Positions 16,035-25,000 of a stretch of DNA of 46,271 nucleotides are shown in pieces. How positions within the stretch are numbered: the stretch's first letter is position 1; each line of letters starts with the position of its first letter. The notes under the pieces were generated by a model. It made no database searches and was not told where the DNA came from. It saw only the letters and a list, made by a program, of their open reading frames with translations. The position numbers and the translations under genes were made by a program. Where the stretch lies: contig PWHG01000071.1 in the NCBI GenBank assembly GCA_003554785.1, positions 1 to 46,271 on the forward strand. The letters run 5' to 3'. The DNA comes from Candidatus Falkowiibacteriota bacterium. GTDB taxonomy: Bacteria; Patescibacteriota; Patescibacteriia; Patescibacteriales; UBA12465.

Positions 16035-18500
16035 TTATTCTTTTGGTAAGGCTAAAACTGCCCAAAATTTATCACCATCTAATTTATCTTTTATAAGCCA
16101 AGCATCTTTTTGAGTCTCATCTTCTGGATAGCGCCAATGAGCTTGCCAATCACTGGGAAGTCTTAAACGTGAAAAAAAGTCAGTAGTTTTAAGTCCTGGT
16201 TGTTTTTGCACTAAAAGTGAATGAACTGCTGGACGCTTCTGATTGATATCTAAAAGATGGTTAATAAAATCTTGATAATTTCTATCCCTTTTTACTTCTT
16301 CAAAACTAAAGGGTAGCTCATAACGAATTTTAACTACAGAGGTTTCTCCGGGGTCAGTCATAACCCAGTTAGCAAAAACGGTTTTATCTAATTCATTATA
16401 GGTTTGTAAACCACTATCTTGGTCAATCTCGGCTAATTCTTCACTTTCAGCTAATTTAGGATGAACTTCCCAGTCAGTTTCTGGATACTCAAAAAACTTT
16501 CTATCTGGTTGAGAAAAACCACTGGCTTCAATTATTCTACTATTTTCTGGTACATACACTCGTAGCCAATCAACATTTCGCGCACCGGTTAAGGCTTCAT
16601 TTTTTATACCCTGGTGTTTTCGAATAATTGTTAACTCATTTACAATTCTTCCACTTTTTAGTATTTGAGTATCAAGAAATACCTTTTCTTCCATTTTTCT
16701 ATCACTTTTTTGGCCAGCTATATTAGTATGAGTTACCAATAAATAATCATGTGGACTTTCTTTAACCGACCCATCTAAACCCCAGTCTTTTACTAAATTT
16801 TGTAAATTATCATCATTAAAATACAATAATATATTTTTTGCTCGCCAATCTTTTTCCAATAATTCAAGAAGAAGTGGCAAAGTTTGAGCATCAATTTTTT
16901 CTGGCATAACTTCAAGTAATTCTTCCATTAAATCTCCAATAATTTTTTTAGGTTGATTTTCTGGACTGTCAGGATAATTTTTTGCTATTTCAGGATGACT
17001 GAGAGCTAAATTTTCTTTTTCTACAGTTGATTGAATAATTGACCAAAAATTATCAGCATTGATAGTCAGTTCATATTTTGGTAAATAAATAGGACCGGTA
17101 ATTTGCAAAAAACTTTCTAAAACATCGGGAGTAAAGGAAATCACTCCATCTACAGTTGGACCATCGCTTTTTTCATAAAACCACATTAAATTTCTAGCGG
17201 TTTTTGGCCAATCTGGCCACCAGTTGGAATCCCAGAAAAACCAACGAGGATTAACTAACCAAAGTGGTCTAGGAGAACGAATAAATGAACGCATACCGGC
17301 TTCAGTGTCATAGGTGCCACCAGCTGGAACTTCAATATTGTCAATTTCACCTTGTTTAAAATCAATTAAAGCATAACTGCCCATAAACCCACCGGAAGCT
17401 CTCATCTCAGTGTTATTTTGAAATACTAATAAATAGCGACGATTATAGTTATAACCGAGAAACTCTTTTACTTCATCAGCAGTTTGTGATAACGAATTAA
17501 GAGAATTTTCTAAAATCACAAGTTTATCGCGCCAAGCAATAAATTGATCTTGATATTCAAGCGGTAGACTCTTATAATTAATTGAATCTAAATTTGTTTT
17601 TAAATCTTTTAAATTATTCAAAGCTAAGTCACTATAATAATCAAATTCATCAATCCTTTCTAACCAATTTTTTTCTTCCTGATTGATTAATGAATCAATG
17701 GCTAAAGAAAAATTCTCCCCCAACTTAGAACCAGCCTTACCAGCAGCCACAATTTTTTTACTCTCAGCTGCTAACTTAATTTTAGGATTATTTGAAAGTG
17801 AGCCAATATTTAAAAGCCATGATTGAAGATGGGCTAGTTCTTTTTGCGCTGCCTGGAAATCTTTTGAGGCTAGAGAAAAATCCTTTTCCGCTTCACCTAA
17901 ATTTAACTGAGAGGCCTCATTTGTAGCCGTCATTAAATTATCAATGGCAGCCTGGGAATGAACCAAAACCCTATCTTCCAAAGAAGACATATCAATCAAC
18001 TTTAAATAATCTAAAGCTTTAAAAGGTATAACCAAAAGAATTAAAACTAGCAAAAATGATAGAGCGCTTCGATACCAATTTATTTTATAAACATAATCAC
18101 TTTCTTTATCAGACTTTTTTGAGATTTTACTTAAATTAAACTTATCTATTGAATCTTTTACATTATTTACATACTGAGAAAATTCATTTACTTGTTTTTT
18201 AAAAATTAATTTATTTCTAAAAGCAAGAAAAAAACTTTTTAAACTTACTTGGTTTTGCTTTTTTTTATTAAAAAGCGAAACCTTCAGAGAAAAATTAGGT
18301 TTTTTTCTTTTTAAGTTAATTTTTGAAAAATTTAAATTTATTTTTTTAATTTTTCCCCAAAAAGGTTTTGTATTTAATTCAATTTTCTCTTCTTCATCTT
18401 CAGTCTCGCTTTGTTTTTTTCTTAAATCAATCACATAAGGATGAAGAGTTTGATCTTCATTGAATTCAATATCAATTTTTTTATTTTTTCTTTTAGTCAC
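16035..18500 (-). CDS. DUF4012-domain membrane protein
   Basis: 821 residues. The start is GTG at 18500, in a GTGA overlap with the glycosyltransferase stop. A long basic cytoplasmic N-terminus precedes one transmembrane helix (about 144-162, ALSFLLVLILLVIPF). An alpha-helical stretch and then the DUF4012 core follow, marked by QNNTEMRASGGFMGSYALI and AGGTYD. The C-terminal part has a beta-rich domain with RIVNELTIIRKHQG and PGETSVVKIRYELPF. DUF4012 proteins are often found near polysaccharide genes in actinobacteria, chloroflexi and candidate-phyla bacteria. The biochemical role is unknown. Pairing with a GT4 glycosyltransferase supports a part in surface glycan assembly or export. Confidence 0.85.
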   Translation of the reverse strand: MTKRKNKKIDIEFNEDQTLHPYVIDLRKKQSETEDEEEKIELNTKPFWGKIKKINLNFSKINLKRKKPNFSLKVSLFNKKKQNQVSLKSFFLAFRNKLIFKKQVNEFSQYVNNVKDSIDKFNLSKISKKSDKESDYVYKINWYRSALSFLLVLILLVIPFKALDYLKLIDMSSLEDRVLVHSQAAIDNLMTATNEASQLNLGEAEKDFSLASKDFQAAQKELAHLQSWLLNIGSLSNNPKIKLAAESKKIVAAGKAGSKLGENFSLAIDSLINQEEKNWLERIDEFDYYSDLALNNLKDLKTNLDSINYKSLPLEYQDQFIAWRDKLVILENSLNSLSQTADEVKEFLGYNYNRRYLLVFQNNTEMRASGGFMGSYALIDFKQGEIDNIEVPAGGTYDTEAGMRSFIRSPRPLWLVNPRWFFWDSNWWPDWPKTARNLMWFYEKSDGPTVDGVISFTPDVLESFLQITGPIYLPKYELTINADNFWSIIQSTVEKENLALSHPEIAKNYPDSPENQPKKIIGDLMEELLEVMPEKIDAQTLPLLLELLEKDWRAKNILLYFNDDNLQNLVKDWGLDGSVKESPHDYLLVTHTNIAGQKSDRKMEEKVFLDTQILKSGRIVNELTIIRKHQGIKNEALTGARNVDWLRVYVPENSRIIEASGFSQPDRKFFEYPETDWEVHPKLAESEELAEIDQDSGLQTYNELDKTVFANWVMTDPGETSVVKIRYELPFSFEEVKRDRNYQDFINHLLDINQKRPAVHSLLVQKQPGLKTTDFFSRLRLPSDWQAHWRYPEDETQKDAWLIKDKLDGDKFWAVLALPKE

Positions 18501-19717
18501 AATTTTTCTGATTTATTTTTTTCTTTTAAATAATTTTGATATACATCTAAAGTTTCCCGAGCACATTCCCACCAATTAAATTTTTTCACTTTTTCTTTAC
18601 CTAGTTTAACATATTTCTCTCTTAGTTCATTATCATTAACAATTTTTTCAAACTGATTTAGAAAACTATCTTTATTTTTAGGATCAAAGTATAATGCTGA
18701 GTCTCCCAATACCTCAGGTAGAGATGCTTGATTGGAGCTAAAAACTGGACAATTATTTGCCATTGCCTCAAGTGGAGGTAATCCAAAACCCTCATAGAGT
18801 GAAGGAAATACATACAAAAATGCTTCATTATACAAGATTTTAAGCTGAGAATCTGGAACGTAATCAGTAAACACTACTGAACTATTTTTATTATTCTCCT
18901 GCCATAGATTTAAGCGAATAGCTTCTTTTTTAATTTGTCGATAAAAATAATCTTCTTTACCTACTAAAACTAAACGAAAATCACTATATTTTTTTTGAAT
19001 TTGCAAAAATGATTGTAATAAAAAATCTAAATTTTTATGAGGATAGGCGTTACCAACATATAATAAATAGGAACCAACTACATTAAAATTCATTAAAGTT
19101 TCTTCTTTGTCTAGTTTTGCTACAAACAAAGAATCACGATCTTTTTCTAAATTAGCTACTCCTTCATAAATTACTGTAATTTTTTCTTTTTTAATTTTAA
19201 ACTGCTTTATTATATCTTCTTTGGTAAAATTAGATACAGTTATTATTTTTTTCGCTCGATAAAGAGCACTTTTAATTACTAATCGATACATTAAATGTTT
19301 AAACCAATACTTAAAAGTATTTAAAGTAGAGGCTCGTTTTGACGGAAATTTTGTCAAAATCAAATCATGTATAGTTAAAATAAAAGGACAAAAACAAAAT
19401 ATTGGCACATTAAAATGAGGAAAATGTATTAAATCCAGTTTTTCTTTGCCAATTATAAAGGGAAAAACAATCTGTTCTTTAAGGCCATACCAAGAAACAT
19501 CAGCTAATACTTTTTTTACTTGTCTATCTTTAAACTGATGGGGGAAAAATTCGTCATAATTTTGTTTACTCAAAAAAACCACAAATTCAAATTGCCCTTC
19601 CTTATCTATAGCAATAATATTATCAGTTATTTCTTGCACATAACGACCCAAACCCTTTCCTAAAGGACCATAAAAACGAGCATCTATTCCTATTTTAATA
19701 AGATTATTTTTAGACAT
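18497..19717 (-). CDS. Glycosyltransferase family 4 (GT-B fold)
   Basis: 406 residues. The N-terminal half opens with GIDARFYGPLGKGLGRYVQ, the acceptor-side glycine loop. The C-terminal half has LYVGNAYPHKNLDFLL and the EGFGLPPLEAM segment, whose two Glu residues form the nucleotide-sugar-binding E(x7)E motif, then SLPEVLGDSALYFDP. It would transfer a sugar from a nucleotide donor to a lipid- or polymer-linked acceptor at the inner membrane face. The donor and acceptor are not known. It lies 2 bases after the 481-residue membrane protein gene and overlaps DUF4012 by 4 bases (GTGA), so translation is probably coupled. Confidence 0.9.
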   Translation of the reverse strand: MSKNNLIKIGIDARFYGPLGKGLGRYVQEITDNIIAIDKEGQFEFVVFLSKQNYDEFFPHQFKDRQVKKVLADVSWYGLKEQIVFPFIIGKEKLDLIHFPHFNVPIFCFCPFILTIHDLILTKFPSKRASTLNTFKYWFKHLMYRLVIKSALYRAKKIITVSNFTKEDIIKQFKIKKEKITVIYEGVANLEKDRDSLFVAKLDKEETLMNFNVVGSYLLYVGNAYPHKNLDFLLQSFLQIQKKYSDFRLVLVGKEDYFYRQIKKEAIRLNLWQENNKNSSVVFTDYVPDSQLKILYNEAFLYVFPSLYEGFGLPPLEAMANNCPVFSSNQASLPEVLGDSALYFDPKNKDSFLNQFEKIVNDNELREKYVKLGKEKVKKFNWWECARETLDVYQNYLKEKNKSEKL

Positions 19718-19719
19718 AA

Positions 19720-21165
19720 TTATTCATTAACAAATGGTAAATTACTTGGAGCTTCATCTTGATCATCTTTTTCTGATTTTTCAATATCATCTTTACTACC
19801 CTCACTATCTTTAATTTCTTGACTAAAATCAATATCCTCTAAGCTAGTGGGCTCAAAATCAGGGGTTATTGGCAAACCAGAAGGAGCATCGGCTTTTCTT
19901 CCTGGAGCTTTTTGTATCATTGGCGCTCTTACACTGGAATCTAATGGGAAATGCCAAAGAGTTGCAAGTTCTTCAATATTATACAAATCTGGAGTTCTTC
20001 CAGGATATTCAGCTCGACTAACATAATTTTCCATAATGCGATTCTTCCTTTTTATTAATCTTTCCTTTTTAGAAAAATACGCGGTTTTAGTGGCAGTAAC
20101 TGAAAGATCGGGTTTAATACCATTTAAATCCATAGTGGTAAATTGCTTGATGTAACCAACAAAACCATTAACCACCTTAGGTTTATTTAATACTTCTTTT
20201 TTTGCCACATACATAACTCTAATCTTTCCCAAAAAACCTAATTTTGAGGCTTTGTTTTGTATCCCTTCAAGTTGCTTTTTTTGCTTAGGAGTTAAATCCA
20301 TCATGGTTGGTTGTTTTTCTTCTTTTGGCTTATCTTCTATATCTCGCCACAGTTCATAGACCACTTCACTAGCCTCACTAATCCCTTCTACTAAATAATC
20401 AACTACATCCTTTTTAGCTTTAGGTTTTCTGCCCATTACTTTCATGGCTTCTTTCTCACTTTCCTTTACCCAATCAAAACCGGTGGGAATAACAATCAAT
20501 TGAAACCAAAATTGCTCACCAGGACCTAGTGAGCTGTTTAAATCCATAAGTGAAGCCATAGGATCTTTAAATTGAGTTTCACTGGGACCACTGGGATATT
20601 CAAATTCACTATAAACTTTAATTGGATAAGCAAAGTGTTGAGATAAAATAAATTCAGAGCCCCAAATATCATATTCATCATCGGGAAATTTTTGCGGTAC
20701 TGAATTAACATAATCTTCCACCTCAGTAATTTCTGCATCCGGATATTGAGAATAAACTGAAGTTTCAATTAAATTTCTAAATTGAACTGGTGTTCTAATT
20801 AAAAATTGTGTATATCCTTCTAAGCTAACTATTTCATAACTGAAAGATAATTGAAATTCCCCTTGAAACCATTTTTCAAAAAAATTCTGAGTACCATGAG
20901 CACCACCTAAATAAGTAAACATGTTCTCAGTAGCTTTTGGAAATTGTTCATTACCTTGAGGAATATCAATTGCCAATAATATAAAGCGAACACTTTTTTT
21001 AGCCCAATTTTTTCGAATATAACCTAAATAAAGCAATGAAAAACCATACAAATAAACAATTCCAAGAACAATCCAACCAAAATTAATAAAAAATTCCCAA
21101 AGCATTAACTCGGGCGGTAAACTTAAAAAACGATCTATTCGTGAAGTATCAATTATTATTTCCAT
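19720..21165 (-). CDS. Conserved membrane protein of unknown function
   Basis: 481 residues, first gene of the long operon down to rlmN. A hydrophobic stretch at about residues 20-50 gives one or two transmembrane helices, followed by a soluble domain starting RFILLAIDIPQGNEQFPKATENMF. This stretch resembles, from memory, the N-terminal domain that in candidate-phyla bacteria is found fused to or beside VirD4/HerA-like ATPases; no ATPase is present here. A middle acidic-basic linker (about 250-310) and a C-terminal acidic tail rich in Asp, Glu and Ser follow. No catalytic motif could be identified. The neighbouring GT4 and DUF4012 genes suggest an envelope role. Confidence 0.55.
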   Translation of the reverse strand: MEIIIDTSRIDRFLSLPPELMLWEFFINFGWIVLGIVYLYGFSLLYLGYIRKNWAKKSVRFILLAIDIPQGNEQFPKATENMFTYLGGAHGTQNFFEKWFQGEFQLSFSYEIVSLEGYTQFLIRTPVQFRNLIETSVYSQYPDAEITEVEDYVNSVPQKFPDDEYDIWGSEFILSQHFAYPIKVYSEFEYPSGPSETQFKDPMASLMDLNSSLGPGEQFWFQLIVIPTGFDWVKESEKEAMKVMGRKPKAKKDVVDYLVEGISEASEVVYELWRDIEDKPKEEKQPTMMDLTPKQKKQLEGIQNKASKLGFLGKIRVMYVAKKEVLNKPKVVNGFVGYIKQFTTMDLNGIKPDLSVTATKTAYFSKKERLIKRKNRIMENYVSRAEYPGRTPDLYNIEELATLWHFPLDSSVRAPMIQKAPGRKADAPSGLPITPDFEPTSLEDIDFSQEIKDSEGSKDDIEKSEKDDQDEAPSNLPFVNE

Positions 21166-21216
21166 AAGAAGAAAATCCAGCCAAAATGGTTGGTTAATAA
21201 AATTATTTACATTTAC

Positions 21217-21225
21217 ATTTTAACA
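21217..21225 (-). promoter_or_regulatory. Candidate extended -10 for the 21165-8452 operon
   Basis: The minus strand reads TGTTAAAAT (TG-N-TAAAAT) about 52 bases before the ATG at 21165. No good -35 was found. It is the best candidate in the gap between the regulator's terminator and this gene. Confidence 0.35.
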
Positions 21226-21243
21226 TAATTTTAATTAAACAAC

Positions 21244-21277
21244 AAAAAAATCATGAAGTAAAATTCATGATTTTTTT
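21244..21277 (-). terminator. Intrinsic terminator after the sigma-4/HARE-HTH gene
   Basis: Perfect 14-bp arms (aaaaaaatcatgaa/ttcatgattttttt) around a 6-base loop, ending in runs of seven or more T on either strand. It closes the rmlD-rmlA-GT2-regulator unit. Confidence 0.8.
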
Positions 21278-21297
21278 TATATGATTTTAATTTTTAT

Positions 21298-22344
21298 TTA
21301 CTTATCTTCTTGCCATTTTTTTAGAGCGTAAGTACCTCTACCAACTAAAATATAACGATCATCCAATATTAGTTCATTGTGCACCGTAGCGGCATTGGCT
21401 TTTTTATGATCAAAGGCTACTTCATTTATTTTTTTTGCAATTTCAGTAAAATGCATAGGTTTTCCATGATTCTTTAAAACTAAATAAATTTTGTCGTTAA
21501 TAGTTTTAGGTTTAACTTCCTGCCAATCGGCACTTCCCCAGTGACCAAACTTATTTCTTTCCAGATTTTTAATCGCTTGAATCAATGAATATAGAACTTT
21601 ATTTTCATGAATTGTTTCTGCTTTATCATAAAAAGTTTTACTTTTATAAAGTGAAAACAAATTAGTATTTAAACGACTTTTCATTTTTTCTTGATGGCGA
21701 TTATAGCTTTCTAATTTTTTAAGGAAATCTACTAATTCTTCGGTGGTAAAAGTTTTCTTCATTTCTTCAATTTTATTGAGTAAATCATCAGCTAATTCTT
21801 CAAAATGATCAATTTTTTCTTCCTTTACTTTAATTAATGGATTAAATTTATCTGATTTTTCTATAACCTCAAATTCATCTGCTAAAATTTTAGATAATAT
21901 AAAATCATAATTATTGCGATAAGTTTGCTGACTAATTTCCTCCTTAACAATTTTTTTCTTTTCATGCTTAATCTCTAAAGTTAAAACCGTTAAAATATCG
22001 AGTAAAAAATCTTTTCTTAAAAAACCTCCGTGCTCGATTAATAAATCTTTAATGATAGTTTTTAAATTTGTTATATAATTTTCTAGGTCTTCTAATTTTT
22101 TTATCTTCTTTATACTAGCAAATTCAATTTGCCTGACTCTTTCTCTAGTTAATTTATGAAGCTTACCAATACCCTCTAAAGTCTCTCCTTTTTCACCAAG
22201 GAGACCATAACGACGGGTTAAAACATCTTTTTCTCTTTCCATCAAACGAGAAAAAATATCAGTCATTACTTTAACTGAATTTAATTTATCTAATTCTTGT
22301 TCAGGTTTTTCCTGAATAATCTTTTCTAAAATATAATTACTCAT
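21298..22344 (-). CDS. Sigma-70 region 4 plus HARE-HTH regulatory protein
   Basis: 348 residues. Residues of about 34-82 match sigma-70 region 4, with EREKDVLTRRYGLLG followed by TRERVRQIE, the recognition helix of region 4.2. There is no region 2, so this is not a complete sigma factor. A long charged helical middle (about 85-255) follows. The C-terminus (about 270-345) reads as a HARE-HTH winged helix (NDKIYLVLKNHGKPMHFTEIAKKI, split by a short loop, then HNELILDDRYILVGRGTY), the domain shared with the RNA polymerase delta subunit. It probably binds promoter DNA or RNA polymerase. It lies 40 bases after the GT2 gene and may be cotranscribed with the rhamnose genes. Confidence 0.8.
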   Translation of the reverse strand: MSNYILEKIIQEKPEQELDKLNSVKVMTDIFSRLMEREKDVLTRRYGLLGEKGETLEGIGKLHKLTRERVRQIEFASIKKIKKLEDLENYITNLKTIIKDLLIEHGGFLRKDFLLDILTVLTLEIKHEKKKIVKEEISQQTYRNNYDFILSKILADEFEVIEKSDKFNPLIKVKEEKIDHFEELADDLLNKIEEMKKTFTTEELVDFLKKLESYNRHQEKMKSRLNTNLFSLYKSKTFYDKAETIHENKVLYSLIQAIKNLERNKFGHWGSADWQEVKPKTINDKIYLVLKNHGKPMHFTEIAKKINEVAFDHKKANAATVHNELILDDRYILVGRGTYALKKWQEDK

Positions 22345-22384
22345 AGTTTTATAATTTAATTTTATTTAAAACTAAATTATCATA

Positions 22385-23326
22385 TTATCTTTTTTTAGTC
22401 AAGAGCAAATATTGTTTTAATAAAAATTGCTCAAAAAATAGAGAAAAAACAAATATTTTAATAATATTATAAATAACTATAATTTTATTTAAAAAGTTTT
22501 GTCTATGCCAATGTTTTATAAATAAATAATGTTGACCAAAGAAAGACCAGGCTCTTTCTTTTTTTGATCTTTTTTTTCTTTTCTTAAATCTCTCAATTAG
22601 GCTACCACCGCTAACACTTCGGTCGTGATAAAATATAGAATTAGCTACTAATTTAGTTTCTAAATTATTTAGACTTAGTCTATAGGCTAGATCACAGTCT
22701 TCTTTATACATAAAAAAATTTTCATCAAAATAATTTTCTTTTTCCTTTACCTTCTCTAATTGATTTAAATTAAAAAGAGCTACAGCTCCTGTGGGACCTA
22801 AAATTTCATAATTGTCATAAAAACCTTGATCTGTTTCTCCTTGACCTAAATCTTCAAATCTTAAACCAGGTTTAAGCACAATCCCACAAGAATCAATTTT
22901 ATTTTTAAGTTTTTTGTTTTTAAAATCCCAAACTAAAATTTTTGGTGCCAAAGCAGCTACATTAGGAGTATTTTCAACTTCCTTGAGTAGATTTTTTATA
23001 GCTTGTTTATCAATTAAAATATCAGGATTTAGCATTAAAAAATGACTAAAGTTTTGGGCTTTAGCTTTTTTGATTAAGATATTATAGGCTCGAGAAAAAC
23101 CTAAATTTTCAGAAAAATCTAAATATTCAATTTTTTTTCCACCTAGTTCATTTTTTTCTTGAAAAAATTTCCGATTGCTATTATCTTCACCACTATTGTC
23201 ACCCACCATTATTTGACAATTGTGAGAATTTAAAAAATCACTAGCTTCCTTTAAGCTAGTTAAAAATTTGGGCAAATAAGGGTATGAGCTTTTTTTGTAA
23301 ACTAAAAAAGCGATCGCTAATTTCAT
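22385..23326 (-). CDS. Glycosyltransferase family 2
   Basis: 313 residues, GT-A fold. LAIAFLVYKKSS opens the domain. The donor site is visible in VGDNSGEDNS and NLGFSRAYNILI, the metal-binding DxD-like position in LMLNPDILID, and a later YKEDCDLAYRLSL segment. The C-terminus has a hydrophobic stretch (FVFSLFFEQFLL), suggesting membrane contact. The pattern is that of rhamnosyltransferase-like GT2 enzymes. Four bases separate it from rmlA and the operon makes dTDP-rhamnose precursors, so transfer of rhamnose to a surface glycan is a reasonable guess. Confidence 0.85.
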   Translation of the reverse strand: MKLAIAFLVYKKSSYPYLPKFLTSLKEASDFLNSHNCQIMVGDNSGEDNSNRKFFQEKNELGGKKIEYLDFSENLGFSRAYNILIKKAKAQNFSHFLMLNPDILIDKQAIKNLLKEVENTPNVAALAPKILVWDFKNKKLKNKIDSCGIVLKPGLRFEDLGQGETDQGFYDNYEILGPTGAVALFNLNQLEKVKEKENYFDENFFMYKEDCDLAYRLSLNNLETKLVANSIFYHDRSVSGGSLIERFKKRKKRSKKERAWSFFGQHYLFIKHWHRQNFLNKIIVIYNIIKIFVFSLFFEQFLLKQYLLLTKKR

Positions 23327-23330
23327 ATTC

Positions 23331-24056
23331 TTAAATCACTAATTTATCATTTAATTTTTCCTTGGCTAATTTTTGCGCTGTAAACAAACTATCAAAAGTT
23401 CCCGCATCTAACCATTCGCCTTCCACTTTAGCTACAGACAATTTGTCATTTTTTAAATAATGATTATTAATATCAGTAATCTCTAATTCCCCTCTATCAC
23501 TTGGTTTTAAGTTTTTGGCAATATCTACCACTTTACTATCGTAAATATATAAACCAGTTACAGCATAATCACTTAAATACTCTTGAGGTTTTTCAACAAT
23601 TTCTTGGGCTTTCATATTTTCATCAAACTTAACTACACCAAAACGTTTAGGATCACTAACTTTTTTAGCAAATATTTTAGCTCCGGATTTAAAATTATTT
23701 ATATCCTTTGAAAAATCATCAGCAAAAATATTATCACCTAAAACCATAGCCACATTTTCATCATCAATAAAGTTTTCACCGATAATAAATGCTTGAGCTA
23801 AACCTTCTGGCTTATCTTGAATTTCGTAAGTAAATTTAACTCCAAATTGCCTACCACTACCCAATAAATTTAAATAATCACCGGCCCTTTCTGGAGATAC
23901 GATTATAAGGATTTCCTTTATTCCAGCTTTAATTAAAGTGTTTAAAGGATAATATATCATTGGTCGATTATAAATCGGCAATAATTGTTTGCTAGTTATT
24001 TTTGTCAGTGGTCTTAGACGGGTGCCACTGCCACCTGATAAAATAATTCCTCGCAT
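23331..24056 (-). CDS. rmlA: Glucose-1-phosphate thymidylyltransferase (short form)
   Basis: 241 residues from ATG 24056, where MRGIILSGGSGTRLRPLT begins as in all RmlA proteins. An in-frame ATG at 24086 would overlap rmlD and add ten residues with no counterpart, so it was rejected. The nucleotide loop GGSGTRLRPLT, the SKQLLPIYNRPMIYYPL segment, the catalytic VLGDNIF and the EKPQ motif are present. It makes dTDP-glucose from dTTP and glucose 1-phosphate. The usual bacterial enzyme is about 290 residues; here the C-terminal helices of the allosteric dimer interface are missing. It lies 7 bases after rmlD. Confidence 0.93.
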   Translation of the reverse strand: MRGIILSGGSGTRLRPLTKITSKQLLPIYNRPMIYYPLNTLIKAGIKEILIIVSPERAGDYLNLLGSGRQFGVKFTYEIQDKPEGLAQAFIIGENFIDDENVAMVLGDNIFADDFSKDINNFKSGAKIFAKKVSDPKRFGVVKFDENMKAQEIVEKPQEYLSDYAVTGLYIYDSKVVDIAKNLKPSDRGELEITDINNHYLKNDKLSVAKVEGEWLDAGTFDSLFTAQKLAKEKLNDKLVI

Positions 24057-24063
24057 AGTTTTA

Positions 24064-24930
24064 TTAATTCTTTTTATATAATTCATTTAAAGCTAACTTC
24101 CAGGAACGTAGCTTTGGTCGCTTTTTATTAATCAAAATTGAAGATTTAGGGCGTTTTGCTGGACGACTAATTTCAGTAGATTTAACTGGCTTAACTTTAG
24201 GTGATAATTTAAATAATTTAAAAAGATAATTAGCGCCTTGTAACCAAGTCGCTGGACTAGCATTTGTTAAATGATATATCCCAGAATCTGGACGATCATC
24301 AATTAATTTTCTAGTGGCTTGAGCTAAATCAGGACTGTAAGTAAAACAACTCTTTTCTTCATTAACTATTTTAATCTCGCGATTATCTTTAGCTAAATTT
24401 AACATAATATCAAAAAAACTTGGCTTTGCTTCCGCACTATTGGCTTTGGGTCCAAATAATTTTGATGTTCTGATTAAATAATAATTTAAACCTTGTTTAG
24501 CTAAACTTAAAATCTTTTCTTCTCCAGCTAGCTTAGTTTGACCATAACAATTAATTGGATTTGGATGGTCATTTTCTTTAAAACCAGAAAATTCTAGATC
24601 ATCACTACTAAAGACATAGTCTGATGAATAATGAACTAAAACCGCCTCCTTAGCTAAACACCAATTAGCTAAAAACTCCACTAAATCACGATTTAAAGCT
24701 AAAGCTAATTGATATTCCTTATCAGACTTTTCACATAAATCAACATTGTTATAAGCGGCCGCGTTTATAATCATTGACGGCTGACTAGCTTCAAGAGCAG
24801 AGGCAGTGGACGAAATATCAGTCAAATCAAGATCAATTTTATCCCATGCTAATGGCTTTAGATCAGAAAAAGACTGACAAAGAAAAGTTCCTAAATTTCC
24901 ACTAGCTCCTAATATTAATATTTTTTTCAT
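24064..24930 (-). CDS. rmlD: dTDP-4-dehydrorhamnose reductase
   Basis: 288 residues, extended SDR. The cofactor loop GASGNLG is at residues 8-14, INAAAYNNVDLCE follows, the catalytic Ser region is HYSSDYVF and the Tyr-Lys pair is in YGQTKLAGE. It catalyses the last step to dTDP-L-rhamnose. rmlB and rmlC are not in the window. It starts a unit rmlD-rmlA-GT2, probably with the sigma-4/HARE gene. The predicted transcription start falls on the A of the ATG, so the mRNA would be leaderless. Confidence 0.93.
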   Translation of the reverse strand: MKKILILGASGNLGTFLCQSFSDLKPLAWDKIDLDLTDISSTASALEASQPSMIINAAAYNNVDLCEKSDKEYQLALALNRDLVEFLANWCLAKEAVLVHYSSDYVFSSDDLEFSGFKENDHPNPINCYGQTKLAGEEKILSLAKQGLNYYLIRTSKLFGPKANSAEAKPSFFDIMLNLAKDNREIKIVNEEKSCFTYSPDLAQATRKLIDDRPDSGIYHLTNASPATWLQGANYLFKLFKLSPKVKPVKSTEISRPAKRPKSSILINKKRPKLRSWKLALNELYKKN

Positions 24931-24936
24931 ATTTTT

Positions 24937-24965
24937 ATTATAACACTTAAATACAATAAAAACAA
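24937..24965 (-). promoter_or_regulatory. rmlD promoter (leaderless register)
   Basis: The minus strand reads TTGTTT (24965-24960), a 17-base spacer, then TATAAT (24942-24937) with an upstream TG (extended -10, TGTTATAAT). Exactly six bases separate the -10 from the rmlD ATG, placing +1 at 24930, the first base of the start codon. Confidence 0.75.
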
Positions 24966-24992
24966 AAAAGCTTTTTTAAAAAAAGCTTTTTT
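24964..24992 (-). terminator. Terminator after murF
   Basis: Two copies of AAAAAAGCTTTTTT, each self-complementary, together fold into a hairpin with a run of T on the minus strand. It closes the mraZ-murF cluster and abuts the rmlD -35. Confidence 0.65.
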
Positions 24993-25000
24993 AGTCTTTA

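Noticed and set aside
24964-24992. Repeated AAAAAAGCTTTTTT as a mobile-element end or CRISPR-like repeat
   Set aside because: Two self-complementary copies fold as one hairpin directly after murF with a T-tract, so a terminator explains them.
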